64,000 bases of DNA from Neobacillus mesonae (GCF_023715155.1 NZ_JAMBNQ010000023.1:1-64000), one strand, 5' to 3'; counted from the stretch's first letter, positions 1-7,732 are shown. The notes: generated by a model not told the origin, from the sequence alone. Translations and numbers: made by a program.

Positions 1-198
1 ATGAAAACACAAACAATTTCAGTAATTTTATAGAAAACCAGAACACAATCCCATATAAAATGACAAGTACACCTAAATAAGCACTTATCCATTTATTTAA
101 CCCAAAAACATTAACCACCTCCAATGCATTAAAATACACAGAGCATCATTTTTATACATCAGAATGATAACTAAACAACCATTAACGAACTACTTTCT

Positions 199-305
199 CT
201 TGAACTACAATCTTCATTTTCCTTCATCTTTTTTTGAACTTTTTGACCTTGAACTTAACTTTGATCTTGAACTTTTTAGAACTCGAACTTAACTCTGGAA
301 CTTAA
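199..305. repeat. Iteron-like direct repeats (GAACTT family)
   Basis: Copies of CTTGAACTTAACT or close variants lie at 248-260, 266-274, 282-294 and 295-305, with further TTGAACT copies at 200-206 and near 234. Spacing is irregular (18, 16, 13 bp). Short direct repeats in AT-rich DNA beyond the 3' end of a plasmid rep gene suggest Rep-binding iterons of an origin, but this is inference. Confidence 0.4.
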
Positions 306-361
306 ATTTTTACCCTTAAACTACACTCTTTACCAACCCCCAATCTCTAAATACTCTTTAA

Positions 362-506
362 GCAATTCCAAATCACACAACAGGTTGGCTCCGCCTTTAG
401 ACGAGTAGCAGAAGACCTCGGCCATGTTTACGTAGTATGGGCGAGGTCTTCTGCGGCCAACGAGACTAAACAGGAGCCATTCCGCCCTTGTGTTATTTGG
501 AATTGC
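362..506. repeat. Large cruciform-type palindrome
   Basis: A 19-bp arm starting GCAATTCCAAAT (362-380) is matched by its reverse complement at 488-506 with one mismatch. Nested inside is a stem of 18 bp with one mismatch: GCAGAAGACCTCGGCCAT (408-425) against 437-454, with an 11-nt loop. A further GGCTCC/GGAGCC pair lies at 387-392/473-478. No coding frame explains it. It could be an origin or single-strand initiation structure, an oriT, or a small hairpin mobile element. Confidence 0.75.
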
Positions 507-514
507 GGCGATTT

Positions 515-585
515 AAAAACCGAAATAATAGATAAATTGATTATCAAATTATTTATCTATTAAAATTCATCTTATTTGCGGTTTT
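515..585. repeat. Nested AT-rich inverted repeat
   Basis: An outer stem (AAAACCG at 516-522 to CGGTTTT at 579-585, extended through AAATAA/TTATTT with a bulge) encloses a perfect AATAGATAAAT/ATTTATCTATT stem (527-537/551-561). It directly follows the larger palindrome at 362-506. The two together form an unusually structured, probably non-coding block. Apart from a terminator-like hairpin at 1002-1023, nothing else convincing was seen between 586 and 1064. Confidence 0.5.
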
Positions 586-1001
586 ATTTGTTGCTTTTAG
601 TGTACTACAATATGGAATTTATGGCAATGTATTACAAGGGAAATCATACCATATACCCATGTAAAAATTTTCCTATTAGTCCCCCAGACATCTTTAGAAT
701 TTGCACAGTCCACAAAATAGGTTTTCTTTTTTATAAACTGGTTCTTACTCCTGCTGCGCTATCGCTTACCTACCGCTAACCTCGCTCCGAGGCTACGTCC
801 CTCACCCAAAAACAATTTTCATATATGCATAAATGTTGTATATAAATCTCAATTTTAATTCTTACCAACCCTTATATTTAGGTCTTCAACTTCCCTATAT
901 AGCTAGTAAATCCCTCATGAAATTAGAGCATCCTTTTTACCACAAGTTAGATAATCTATCCGAGTGTAGCAAGCGAATCTAAAATATTCTTATTTTATCG
1001 A

Positions 1002-1023
1002 ACAGCTTTAAGCTGTATTTTTT
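1002..1023 (+). terminator. Hairpin with T-tract downstream of rep
   Basis: ACAGCTT (1002-1008) pairs with AAGCTGT (1010-1016), followed by ATTTTTT. A second palindrome, ATGCTTTAGCAT, lies at 1024-1035. It sits just past the rep stop and reads best as a plus-strand terminator. It may also act weakly for rep on the minus strand. Confidence 0.4.
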
Positions 1024-1064
1024 ATGCTTTAGCATAATGTTCTTTATTGTTTTTCTTATGTATG

Positions 1065-2654
1065 CTACCCACTACGAGCAACGTCCTCAGAATTCACCCC
1101 ATGCATATATTCAGCTAATCCATCACGTACAAAACATAATAAATCATCAATGCGAGTATAAGAGCATACCCCAGAAGTAGTTAACAAGTCATACAAAATA
1201 ACATGAGGGAAATCCCCAAACTCCTCCTTTAAATAAAAATAGACATAAGCCACAAGATCAGCAGGTAGACCACTAGAAACAGCTATTCTACGGATAAAAG
1301 CCTGGCGTGTTAAAGATAAATAGCCTAAGAGTCCAGTAGCATAGGTGTGTGGTGAAATTACAGAAGCCACCTCAAGTTCAGAGGAATTCCCACCCACCAC
1401 CGTATCTATTAGTGTATACGATACTGGCTCATTTTGAATGGGAGCTGAACTACGGTCTGTACCATGATTTTCCATTTGCGCAAGCGTTATAGTCGTTTTG
1501 GCTCCTCGTCCTTTGCCTGTTACGGTTAACTGAATACGATTAGAAGCTAATAATCTCTTTACAACCTCTTTAAACGTACTGAAGCTCATACCAAGGGTGT
1601 CAGAAATCTGTCTTTGGGTACAGCAAATAGACCCGCCTTGTTGCTCTAAAAAGCGAATGACATCCTCTTCCCATTCGTAATAATGTGACCGTTGCCGTTC
1701 TTCACGGGGTTTTGCTCCTTCTAATGGACGATATGAAAAATCCATTCCTGAAAGCATGCGAATATAAGATGCTGCAGGTCCTTTTTTTGAGCCTTGTTGG
1801 AATGCACTGCGCACCTTACGTTTTATATCTAATAATCTCATAGGTTCTTCTAATCTATCGTTCCAGTCACGTAGGCGTGTTTCAGCCTCTTCTTTGCTGT
1901 ATCCTGACGCTTTAAATGCCAAAGCAAGCGTATAACAGGTATTATCCCGTTTTCCCTTCTCAACCCCTTCAAGAAGCCTTAAAATGGCTGGGTGAGATAA
2001 TAAATCACCTCGGCCAATAGCAACCTTTCTAGACGGCAAAGGCTGCCCTTCTTGTTGAATAATCATCCAGTCTACCAGCTCTTGAAATGGCACACGATTA
2101 TCAGACTCGTAAACGATATTTTCAGCCGTTGGCACACGGAACCAGCGCTCAGCCCCTATCGCGTAAAGGTCTCCCCCTAGATGTATAGCAGCTTCTCGCT
2201 GTACTCGTTTATAAAACTCGATGGTTTTGGGAAAAGCGCGCTTTGCAAAAGCAAAGTAAAAATAGACATGAAAGCCCTTTGAAGGCGTTTGTACAATCAA
2301 AGATGGTTCAGGTAGCCCTGCACACTCTATTTGATCTAATACGTCTGGAACGGTCATTCCAACCTTTTCAGGCTGTCCTTTTACATCGATGTCAATGACA
2401 AGAGCATTTAACCAGCGTAATGATGATTCTTTTCTTTGGTCATTTCGGTAAAACGTGTTAGGTGTAAAATATGTAGCCTCTTGAGTAACAGCAAATAAAG
2501 TCTTATATGTACGTACTGCTTTAAAATCTTTACAATCTTGACTCACAAAAACCCAGCCGTGATCCTGATCATATTGATGAAGCTGCTTTTCAGCTTGTTT
2601 TTTGGGAACTTCGGAAAGTTGTGCACCAAACAGAGCACGTGAATATGAGGACAT
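1065..2654 (-). CDS. Plasmid replication protein, primase-polymerase (PrimPol/PriCT) type
   Basis: Probably primes and helps initiate plasmid replication. The start is placed at 2654 because AAGGAG lies 8 nt upstream; the longer frame runs into the leader hairpin. The protein is 529 aa. An archaeo-eukaryotic primase-like domain is indicated by the metal-binding DID (about residues 88-90) in a hydrophobic strand and the SKGFHVYF motif (125-132, the sxH-type motif). A PriCT-like helical segment follows (about 235-300), then a winged-helix-like part (about 345-410, reading RQISDTLGMSFSTFKEVVKRLL). This order is typical of Rep proteins on large Firmicute plasmids. Expression appears controlled by the attenuator in its leader. 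Family assignment is by motif only. Confidence 0.8.
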   Translation of the reverse strand: MSSYSRALFGAQLSEVPKKQAEKQLHQYDQDHGWVFVSQDCKDFKAVRTYKTLFAVTQEATYFTPNTFYRNDQRKESSLRWLNALVIDIDVKGQPEKVGMTVPDVLDQIECAGLPEPSLIVQTPSKGFHVYFYFAFAKRAFPKTIEFYKRVQREAAIHLGGDLYAIGAERWFRVPTAENIVYESDNRVPFQELVDWMIIQQEGQPLPSRKVAIGRGDLLSHPAILRLLEGVEKGKRDNTCYTLALAFKASGYSKEEAETRLRDWNDRLEEPMRLLDIKRKVRSAFQQGSKKGPAASYIRMLSGMDFSYRPLEGAKPREERQRSHYYEWEEDVIRFLEQQGGSICCTQRQISDTLGMSFSTFKEVVKRLLASNRIQLTVTGKGRGAKTTITLAQMENHGTDRSSAPIQNEPVSYTLIDTVVGGNSSELEVASVISPHTYATGLLGYLSLTRQAFIRRIAVSSGLPADLVAYVYFYLKEEFGDFPHVILYDLLTTSGVCSYTRIDDLLCFVRDGLAEYMHGVNSEDVARSG

Positions 2655-2683
2655 GTTGTGTCTCCTTCCTTTTCGGAAACACA

Positions 2684-2726
2684 AAAAGCGTCATTTACCG
2701 TGGGGGCTTCGGTAAACAACGCTTTT
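2684..2726 (-). terminator. Attenuator terminator in the rep leader
   Basis: On the minus strand, arms at 2726-2710 and 2700-2684 form a two-part stem (AAAAGCGT/ACGCTTTT and TTTACCG/CGGTAAA) around a 9-nt loop, followed by TTTTTG, about 30 nt before the rep start codon. The left arm TGTTTACCG (2718-2710) is also perfectly complementary over 9 nt to CGGTAAACA at 2931-2923 upstream in the same leader. It can therefore switch to an antiterminated form. Confidence 0.75.
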
Positions 2727-2839
2727 AAAGAGGAATATAGATTAAATAGATTCCTAGAATAAACGTTTTTTCCTGACCAAGACACCTTTACATAATCTTC
2801 TAATGTATTGCAAATGAATGAAGATTATTATATAATTCT

Positions 2840-2872
2840 CACTAGGAAAATTTAAATTTTCACTAGGAAAAT
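2840..2872. promoter_or_regulatory. Two CACTAGGAAAAT repeats 21 bp apart
   Basis: CACTAGGAAAAT occurs at 2840-2851 and 2861-2872, spaced by two helical turns. The pair lies just upstream of the putative antisense promoter in the rep leader, which suggests a protein-binding site for copy control. Confidence 0.5.
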
Positions 2873-2897
2873 CATAAAATATATCGAATATGATATA

Positions 2898-2995
2898 TAT
2901 AATGGTGAAAAGCTCGGGCAGGTGTTTACCGTAGTTGGAGTACGGTGGACGGTTATAGGTAGTTGGCGCTACACTATAACACGCTTGAGCTTTTT
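2898..2995 (+). ncRNA. Putative antisense RNA to the rep leader
   Basis: TATAAT at 2898-2903 could start a plus-strand RNA near 2909; no good -35 is seen. The RNA would fold into an outer 8-bp stem AAAAGCTC/GAGCTTTT (2908-2915/2987-2994) enclosing two hairpins. One is ACCGTA/TACGGT with loop GTTGGAG (2928-2946). The other is GTTATAG-GTAG/CTAC-CTATAAC with loop TTGGCG (2952-2980). UUGG-type loops are typical of plasmid countertranscripts. It would end at the T-run 2991-2995. It covers the arm at 2923-2931 that competes with the rep attenuator. Confidence 0.55.
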
Positions 2996-3024
2996 GCCTT
3001 TTCCGTTCATATTTAGCTACTACT

Positions 3025-3054
3025 ACTATACTGCTAATCTCAGTCATTTATCAA
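3025..3054 (-). promoter_or_regulatory. Promoter for the rep transcript
   Basis: On the minus strand there is TTGATA (3054-3049), an 18-bp spacer, and TATAGT (3030-3025). The predicted start near 3018 gives a leader of about 360 nt before rep. That leader contains the antisense target and the attenuator. Confidence 0.5.
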
Positions 3055-3091
3055 GAGATAAAGGAAAAATTTACATGACATGCTAATCCAC

Positions 3092-3760
3092 TTAGCCAAA
3101 AATCCTTGAAAATAAGCCTTTTTTTTCCGGCTTATCATTGATTTTAGTCTCAATTGAACTTAATTTAGCTTCTAATTCAGCATGTTTTTCCTTTTCCAAT
3201 TCTCGTTCTTTCATGTAATTAGTAAATGACTCTTTTAATTCTTTATCTGAACTTATAAACTGCTGTACTAAACCTTTAAGTGCTTTATTATCTTCTTCTA
3301 GTTTATCCATTCGAGTTTTATCTTCTAACAAATATTGGCCTTGCTGGTGGCTCTGATGTTCAACAAGCTTTGTTAGACTGCTAATCTCAGACCGTAAGGC
3401 AGCAAATTCAGATGCAATTGACATAAAGAACTCTCCTGCTCCTGATTTTTCAAAAGCTTTTTCCATCAATTCAGCCATTTCTTGAACCTTTTTTTCCTCT
3501 TCCTCATTATCCTTGTATTGTTTATACAAGTTAGATTTAATTAACTCTTCTTTTACATCTTCATAGGTGACATTACCACCACGATCAAAAATTTCTTTTA
3601 TCTTTTCAATCTTGGGGAACTCTGTTGAAGGAATCCACCTTCCGGTTGACCGTTTATCCACCTCAATTAAGCCTCTATCACACCATGTGCGCAAACGTGG
3701 AATCTCTATGCCAAACTTCTCAGCAGTTGGACCAATGGACAACCATTCTACTTCATTCAT
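3092..3760 (-). CDS. MerR-like/DUF3967-type plasmid protein
   Basis: 222 aa. The N-terminus (residues 1-50) resembles a MerR-type winged helix (WLSIGPTAEKFGIEIPRLRTW...GLIEVDK...GRWI). A Glu/Lys-rich coiled coil follows (about 75-210). The C-terminal tail KKGLFSRIFG is short, basic and amphipathic, and could touch the membrane or a partner. Proteins of this layout are common on Bacillus plasmids and are thought to act in copy or partition control. AAGGGTGA precedes the ATG. It is transcribed in the same direction as rep and lies upstream of the rep promoter. Confidence 0.65.
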   Translation of the reverse strand: MNEVEWLSIGPTAEKFGIEIPRLRTWCDRGLIEVDKRSTGRWIPSTEFPKIEKIKEIFDRGGNVTYEDVKEELIKSNLYKQYKDNEEEEKKVQEMAELMEKAFEKSGAGEFFMSIASEFAALRSEISSLTKLVEHQSHQQGQYLLEDKTRMDKLEEDNKALKGLVQQFISSDKELKESFTNYMKERELEKEKHAELEAKLSSIETKINDKPEKKGLFSRIFG

Positions 3761-4289
3761 GACTCATCACCCTTCCAATTTCTAACAAATTCCGAGTCGT
3801 TTGAGACTCAAATTAACTTTAAATTCATATCATTTACATATCTTCTTTATATCAAATACTTACTTACTTTAAAAGCTGATATATAGAGTTTTTTAGATTC
3901 AATCCACCTTTAAAATTACACAATTTAATTCTATTTTAGTTTAACAAAATTGCAGAAAAAATGTGAAACCCTTATATTAAGTCTATTTTAGATTCAAACA
4001 ACATTCAAACTTACATCAATCACTTACTTTCTACATACAACACAAACACCATATGAAACGTTGATATTTAGGCGTTTTAACCTTAATTTAAATTTAAATC
4101 GAGTTATTTTAAGCCCATTTCAATCTCCTGTAAAAATCAGTTATACATTTAACTTAAAATGTTAAACGATATCTAAAAATAGTTAAAAAAATCCTTATAA
4201 AATAAGGGGATACTCAATTGAAATTTATTCAATAGCAAACAATTGTATAACATATTAAATACTTATATTAAAAGGAATATTTTTATCAA

Positions 4290-4354
4290 GTTATACAAAT
4301 GTACAACTTTATTCCAATGCATATATTGATTTGTTATACAAAACAGGGTACAAT
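4290..4354 (+). promoter_or_regulatory. Promoter and repeats upstream of the actin-type partition operon
   Basis: TTGATT (4326-4331), a 17-bp spacer and TACAAT (4349-4354) form a good sigma-A promoter. The motif GTTATACAAA...GTACAA occurs twice in 4290-4355, overlapping the promoter, and TTGTATAAC occurs inverted near 4243-4251. These are candidate operator or centromere repeats for the small partner protein. The rest of 3761-4290 is very AT-rich with no gene seen. Confidence 0.55.
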
Positions 4355-4393
4355 GAATAACAAATGGTAAATAATTCTTGTGGAGGGATATAA

Positions 4394-5512
4394 ATGAAAA
4401 TAACTACCCGTTATGCTTCTGTTGACATTGGGAACGATGCTTTAAAAGGGATTTTTGGTGGAATTGAAAGGTTATATATTCCTAATGTAGTAGCTAAAGA
4501 GCAAGAAGATCGTAAAATCATAGAATTAGAGAAAGATACATTGAACGGCTTACATGTAAAAATTTCTTCACCATCTTTATCTAATGAAACGGGAATTTAT
4601 GCTGTCGGTAATCTTGCAACTGGCTATGACCACAATGATCGTATGGGAATCCGTTCTATCAAGGCTGAGAGTGATCAATCACTTGTTGTGCTATTAACAG
4701 CACTAGCTATCGACGCTGTGAAACATTTTCCTTCTATGAACGGTGTATATGAAGCGAATTTTCTTTTAAGCACAGGGTTACCGCTTGACGAAGTGAAAGA
4801 CAAAAAGAAAAAAGTACTTAAACAACGATTAATGGAGAAAGAGCATGTAGTAACATTCTTACAGACTCCTAAGTTACAAGGGAAATCCGTAAAAATTACA
4901 TTTTCAGATGTTTTAGTTAATGGGGAAGGGTATGCCGCATTTTTAGACTTAACAACAGATGATTCCTTACAAACTCGGAATGGATATTTAAACAACAAAT
5001 GTATCATGATTAATGACATTGGTGGCGTCTCAACTGACACAGCAGTATTTAAAGCGGACGGAGAAATTCATAATAAGGCAAGCCAGGGAATTGACGAGGG
5101 TACATTAAAATATCTTCAAGAAATCCTAGAAGCGATTGATAAGACTCATAAAGTGAAATTACCAAGCTTGCAGCATGTTTTAGATGTAATCAAAAATGAC
5201 AAAATGGTATTAGTAAAAGGACGAAAAGTTTCTGCTGAAAAAGAAATTACTCCTATCCTAGAAAAGGCAGCGAAAGTACAATTCAAACATATTGAAAATA
5301 CATGGGAAGCTGCACCTGAGCTTGAAAAGGCATTTTTAGTCGGTGGTGGTTCTGCACTCCTAAAAGAGTATATTTTAGACTTAAATAAAGATATTAATTA
5401 TCCTCTTGAATTCATAAACCCAGATGATTCAGTCTGGATGATTTCTCGTGCATATTGGAAAGCACTACAACTTTATGCTAAACATAAGAATCTTGAAATT
5501 GTTTCAGTTTAA
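4394..5512 (+). CDS. Actin-like plasmid segregation ATPase (ParM/Alp7A-like)
   Basis: 372 aa. It forms ATP-dependent filaments that separate plasmid copies, according to the family. The actin-fold signatures are visible: phosphate-1 loop VDIGNDALKG near the N-terminus, phosphate-2 loop INDIGGVSTD (about 210-220), and the adenosine motif FLVGGGSALLKEYI (about 315-328). GGAGGG lies 6 nt before the ATG. The stop codon overlaps the ribosome binding site of the downstream gene, a classic two-gene segrosome layout. Which actin clade it belongs to cannot be decided by eye. Confidence 0.88.
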   Translation: MKITTRYASVDIGNDALKGIFGGIERLYIPNVVAKEQEDRKIIELEKDTLNGLHVKISSPSLSNETGIYAVGNLATGYDHNDRMGIRSIKAESDQSLVVLLTALAIDAVKHFPSMNGVYEANFLLSTGLPLDEVKDKKKKVLKQRLMEKEHVVTFLQTPKLQGKSVKITFSDVLVNGEGYAAFLDLTTDDSLQTRNGYLNNKCIMINDIGGVSTDTAVFKADGEIHNKASQGIDEGTLKYLQEILEAIDKTHKVKLPSLQHVLDVIKNDKMVLVKGRKVSAEKEITPILEKAAKVQFKHIENTWEAAPELEKAFLVGGGSALLKEYILDLNKDINYPLEFINPDDSVWMISRAYWKALQLYAKHKNLEIVSV

Positions 5513-5523
5513 AGGTGATTTTT

Positions 5524-6048
5524 ATGAAAAAATCAACGAAATACGAAGGTGGATCTTTATTTACGATCCGCTTTCCAAACACTACACCAGATATTGTGCT
5601 GGATACGTTAAATGAACTAAAAGAAGAGCACGGTAGAGAATTTACCTCTAAAATCATTGACCTCTGGAACAATATGTTTTCAGAAGGAAAACAGGTAAAC
5701 GATAATCATTATTTACACTTACCAATACCAGCTTTTTTAACAGAAGAGCAACGGAAAACACTGGACAGTAAAGAATTTCAGGATATGATGTCTAGTTTGG
5801 CTTATTTTTTATTAACCAAGACAATTACTCCTGCGTTGCAAAATGCACCGATTTATTTTGGCAGTGCTCCAATAAATGCCTCAACTGTTGGTCCTGTGCC
5901 TACCATTGGGCAACAACTAATAACGGAAGAGAAATCAGAAATAATAATGGAAGAAAGTACAGAAATAGAAGAAACAGTAAATCAAGAAGTATCACAAGAA
6001 GCTCTTAGCTTTGCTTCAAAATACTTATTTGATGATGATGACGATTGA
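5524..6048 (+). CDS. Partner protein of the actin-like ATPase
   Basis: 174 aa, unrecognised by sequence. It starts at 5524 behind AAAGGTG, which overlaps the stop of the actin gene. Position, size and an acidic Glu-rich tail ending in a run of Asp fit a DNA-binding adaptor or regulator of Alp7R/ParR type. The N-terminal part (SLFTIRFPNTTPDIVLDTLNEL) could form a short strand-helix unit of ribbon-helix-helix type. The role is inferred from context only. Confidence 0.6.
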   Translation: MKKSTKYEGGSLFTIRFPNTTPDIVLDTLNELKEEHGREFTSKIIDLWNNMFSEGKQVNDNHYLHLPIPAFLTEEQRKTLDSKEFQDMMSSLAYFLLTKTITPALQNAPIYFGSAPINASTVGPVPTIGQQLITEEKSEIIMEESTEIEETVNQEVSQEALSFASKYLFDDDDD

Positions 6049-6070
6049 GGGTCTCTTTGTTAAGTCGTTG

Positions 6071-6104
6071 TTGCCTTAAGGCAACTAATTTTGCCTTAAG
6101 GCAT
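6071..6104. repeat. Twin TTGCCTTAAGGCA palindromes
   Basis: TTGCCTTAAGGCAA (6071-6084) and TTGCCTTAAGGCAT (6091-6104) are near-identical perfect palindromes 20 bp apart. The GCCTTAAGGC core recurs at 13014-13023. They may be operators. Confidence 0.5.
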
Positions 6105-6180
6105 TGGGTACTAAAAAGGCGGGAATTGTCTGACTATTTTATCTTAGTCTTTATCACGATTCAAGGGCATACTTCTACAA

Positions 6181-6209
6181 AAAAACCATCTCATTTTGAG
6201 ATGGTTTTT
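6181..6209 (+). terminator. Terminator of the partition operon
   Basis: AAAAACCATCTCA pairs with TGAGATGGTTTTT around a short loop, with a T-rich 3' end. It is about 130 bp past the partner gene. Confidence 0.85.
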
Positions 6210-6263
6210 CCTTTAATCGACTTATAAAGTCTATTTTCATCAATAAATTCAGGAAACGCCGAA

Positions 6264-6310
6264 TGCAACATTTGCCAATTATACATGCTATTTTACTAGC
6301 AAATGTTGCA
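6264..6310. repeat. Inverted repeat TGCAACATTTGC
   Basis: TGCAACATTTGC (6264-6275) is repeated inverted at 6299-6310 with 23 bp between. It lies in the 440-bp gap upstream of the Xre gene and may be a two-site operator. No gene is seen in the gap. Confidence 0.45.
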
Positions 6311-6491
6311 ATACATATGTATGCTATATTCCACAAAATATTTACAAAAATTTTTTTAAAACTTATTTTATTAAATAATATGCACCATCTCCGTTACATA
6401 TGCACCTTTTTTGGTAAGCATGTATAAATCAATCAACCCGTGGACAGAATTGTAGATACATAGAACCTTAGAAAGGAAGATTTGAAAAACG

Positions 6492-6722
6492 ATGAAAGGA
6501 AAACGAAAGAAACGTACTAATCTAGGGAAATGGTTAGATCGGAACGGGATAGAGCAACAGGAACTAGAGGAAGCAGCTAATGTAAGCAGAAATACAATTT
6601 CTCGCCTTTGTAACAATAGCCAACACACCCCGAGTTTTACAGTAGTTCAAAAAATTATGAAGGCAATCAAGAGGGTAGACCCCAGAGCGGAAATTTCTGA
6701 TTTCTGGGACATCGACATGTAG
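6492..6722 (+). CDS. Small Xre-family DNA-binding protein
   Basis: 76 aa. It contains one helix-turn-helix of Cro/C1 type: LGKWLDRNGIEQQELEEAAN, then VSRNTISRLCNN (about residues 11-45), with a basic N-terminus. It is probably a repressor acting locally or on plasmid maintenance genes. A GGAAGA-type ribosome binding site precedes the ATG. A hairpin terminator follows immediately, so it is a single-gene unit. The inverted repeat at 6264-6310 is a possible target. Confidence 0.75.
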   Translation: MKGKRKKRTNLGKWLDRNGIEQQELEEAANVSRNTISRLCNNSQHTPSFTVVQKIMKAIKRVDPRAEISDFWDIDM

Positions 6723-6725
6723 GGG

Positions 6726-6753
6726 GAGGAGCTATAATAGTTTGCTCCTCTTT
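6726..6753 (+). terminator. Terminator after the Xre gene
   Basis: GAGGAGC (6726-6732) pairs with GCTCCTC (6744-6750), followed by TTT. It starts within a few bases of the stop. Confidence 0.6.
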
Positions 6754-6932
6754 GTGACTTTAAGGTGCTTTTTTCTAAGGCTAGGAGGTAATCCCATCTT
6801 ACATACAAATGGTTTATCCTGGGAGAGTCAACGTGCCATGGTTTTTTTTCTCTAATGCTATAATGAAAGTGTAAATTCAATATTTTTAGGCGCCATCCAA
6901 AATAATTTAAATAAATACAATAGGGAGATAAT

Positions 6933-7504
6933 ATGTTAGATAAAATAAAGGACATTAACCTTGCTCTTAATAATAAAAGTTATTTATCAGCATTTGCACT
7001 ATCTTTAACTTTACCTGATATTTGTGGGCAAATTGAATATCCAGATTTAAAGAAAAAAATGGAGAACGCAATATAAGAAAACAATATGTAGCATGGTTTG
7101 ATGATTGGGTAAACCAATATTTTGCAGACAACACAGGTTGGACAGAAGATTTCTCTAAGGCAAAAAATCCATATTTTACAGGAGAGATGTGTTATTCTCT
7201 ACGTTGTACTTTCTTACATGCCGGAAATTCGGATATAAAAAACTGGGGCGACAAAGAAGACGCAGATTTTTATTATTCATACAAATTTGAATTAGCAGTA
7301 GGTGGAGCAGACTTAAATGGTTCATCTTGGGGACACCAACCTAATAATAACTCAAAAATATTAAAGACAAAAATAGTCAGAGTAAATATCGACAAATTGT
7401 GTGAGTACCTTTGTCTATCTGCTGATAGGTATTATCGAGAAAAAGATCCTAATCTATTCAAAGACCATAACATTAACTTGATTGACTTTAAGTTACGCTA
7501 TTAA
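6933..7504 (+). pseudogene. Frameshifted gene of unknown function
   Basis: The first part (ATG 6933, behind AGGGAGA) reads 47 codons to a stop at 7074-7076. From codon 7058 the adjacent frame continues without a stop to 7504. Joining the two at the A-run 7053-7059 (seven A, where eight would keep frame) gives one protein of about 190 aa: ...GQIEYPDLKKK, then NGERNIRKQYVAWFDDWVNQYF, then GEMCYSLRCTFLHAGNSDI. The joined sequence is coherent, which supports a 1-bp deletion in a homopolymer. I do not recognise the family. A sequencing error or slippage-based expression is also possible. Confidence 0.7.
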
Positions 7505-7610
7505 GCCAATAATGGTCATTCCATTATATAGGATTAATTTTATATGATAATTGTCGGCTTTTTTGGTTGAAAATCTAGAACTTTATTACTTTAATAAGTT
7601 AAAAAATATA

Positions 7611-7639
7611 TTGAAGTTGTAAGCGTTTTCATTTATAAT
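7611..7639 (+). promoter_or_regulatory. Promoter with a perfect cre (CcpA) site in its spacer
   Basis: TTGAAG (7611-7616), a 17-bp spacer and TATAAT (7634-7639). The stretch 7617-7632, TTGTAAGCGTTTTCAT, matches the cre consensus WTGNAARCGNWWWCAW at every position. A cre site between -35 and -10 predicts catabolite repression of the RNA that follows. Confidence 0.75.
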
Positions 7640-7645
7640 GAAAAT

Positions 7646-7732
7646 TGGGTCGGATGGCAAGCGTGGCCATCAGTGGTATCAAGCGTAGGATGGGGCTGAT
7701 ACTAGGGTAAGAGCTAAAAGGCTCTTTTTATT
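7646..7732 (+). ncRNA. Small RNA of about 85 nt, predicted CcpA-repressed
   Basis: The transcript would start near 7646. Two hairpins follow: GATGGC/GCCATC (7653-7658/7666-7671) with AAGCGTG in the loop, and GTATCA/TGATAC (7676-7681/7697-7702) with a loop starting AGCGTAGG. An intrinsic terminator AGAGC/GCTCT plus T-run closes it (7710-7730). AAGCGTGG and AAGCGTAGG are near-repeats exposed in the loops. There is no ORF with a ribosome binding site inside. It could be a regulatory sRNA or a plasmid-specific RNA such as the published Bacillus-plasmid motif, which I cannot test here. Confidence 0.65.

Noticed and set aside
576..779. 67-aa plus-strand frame
   Set aside because: No ribosome binding site, low-complexity composition and location in structured non-coding DNA.
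2543..3047. Minus-strand frames of 80 and 97 aa in the rep leader
   Set aside because: They overlap the attenuator and antisense structures and rep itself, and lack ribosome binding sites.
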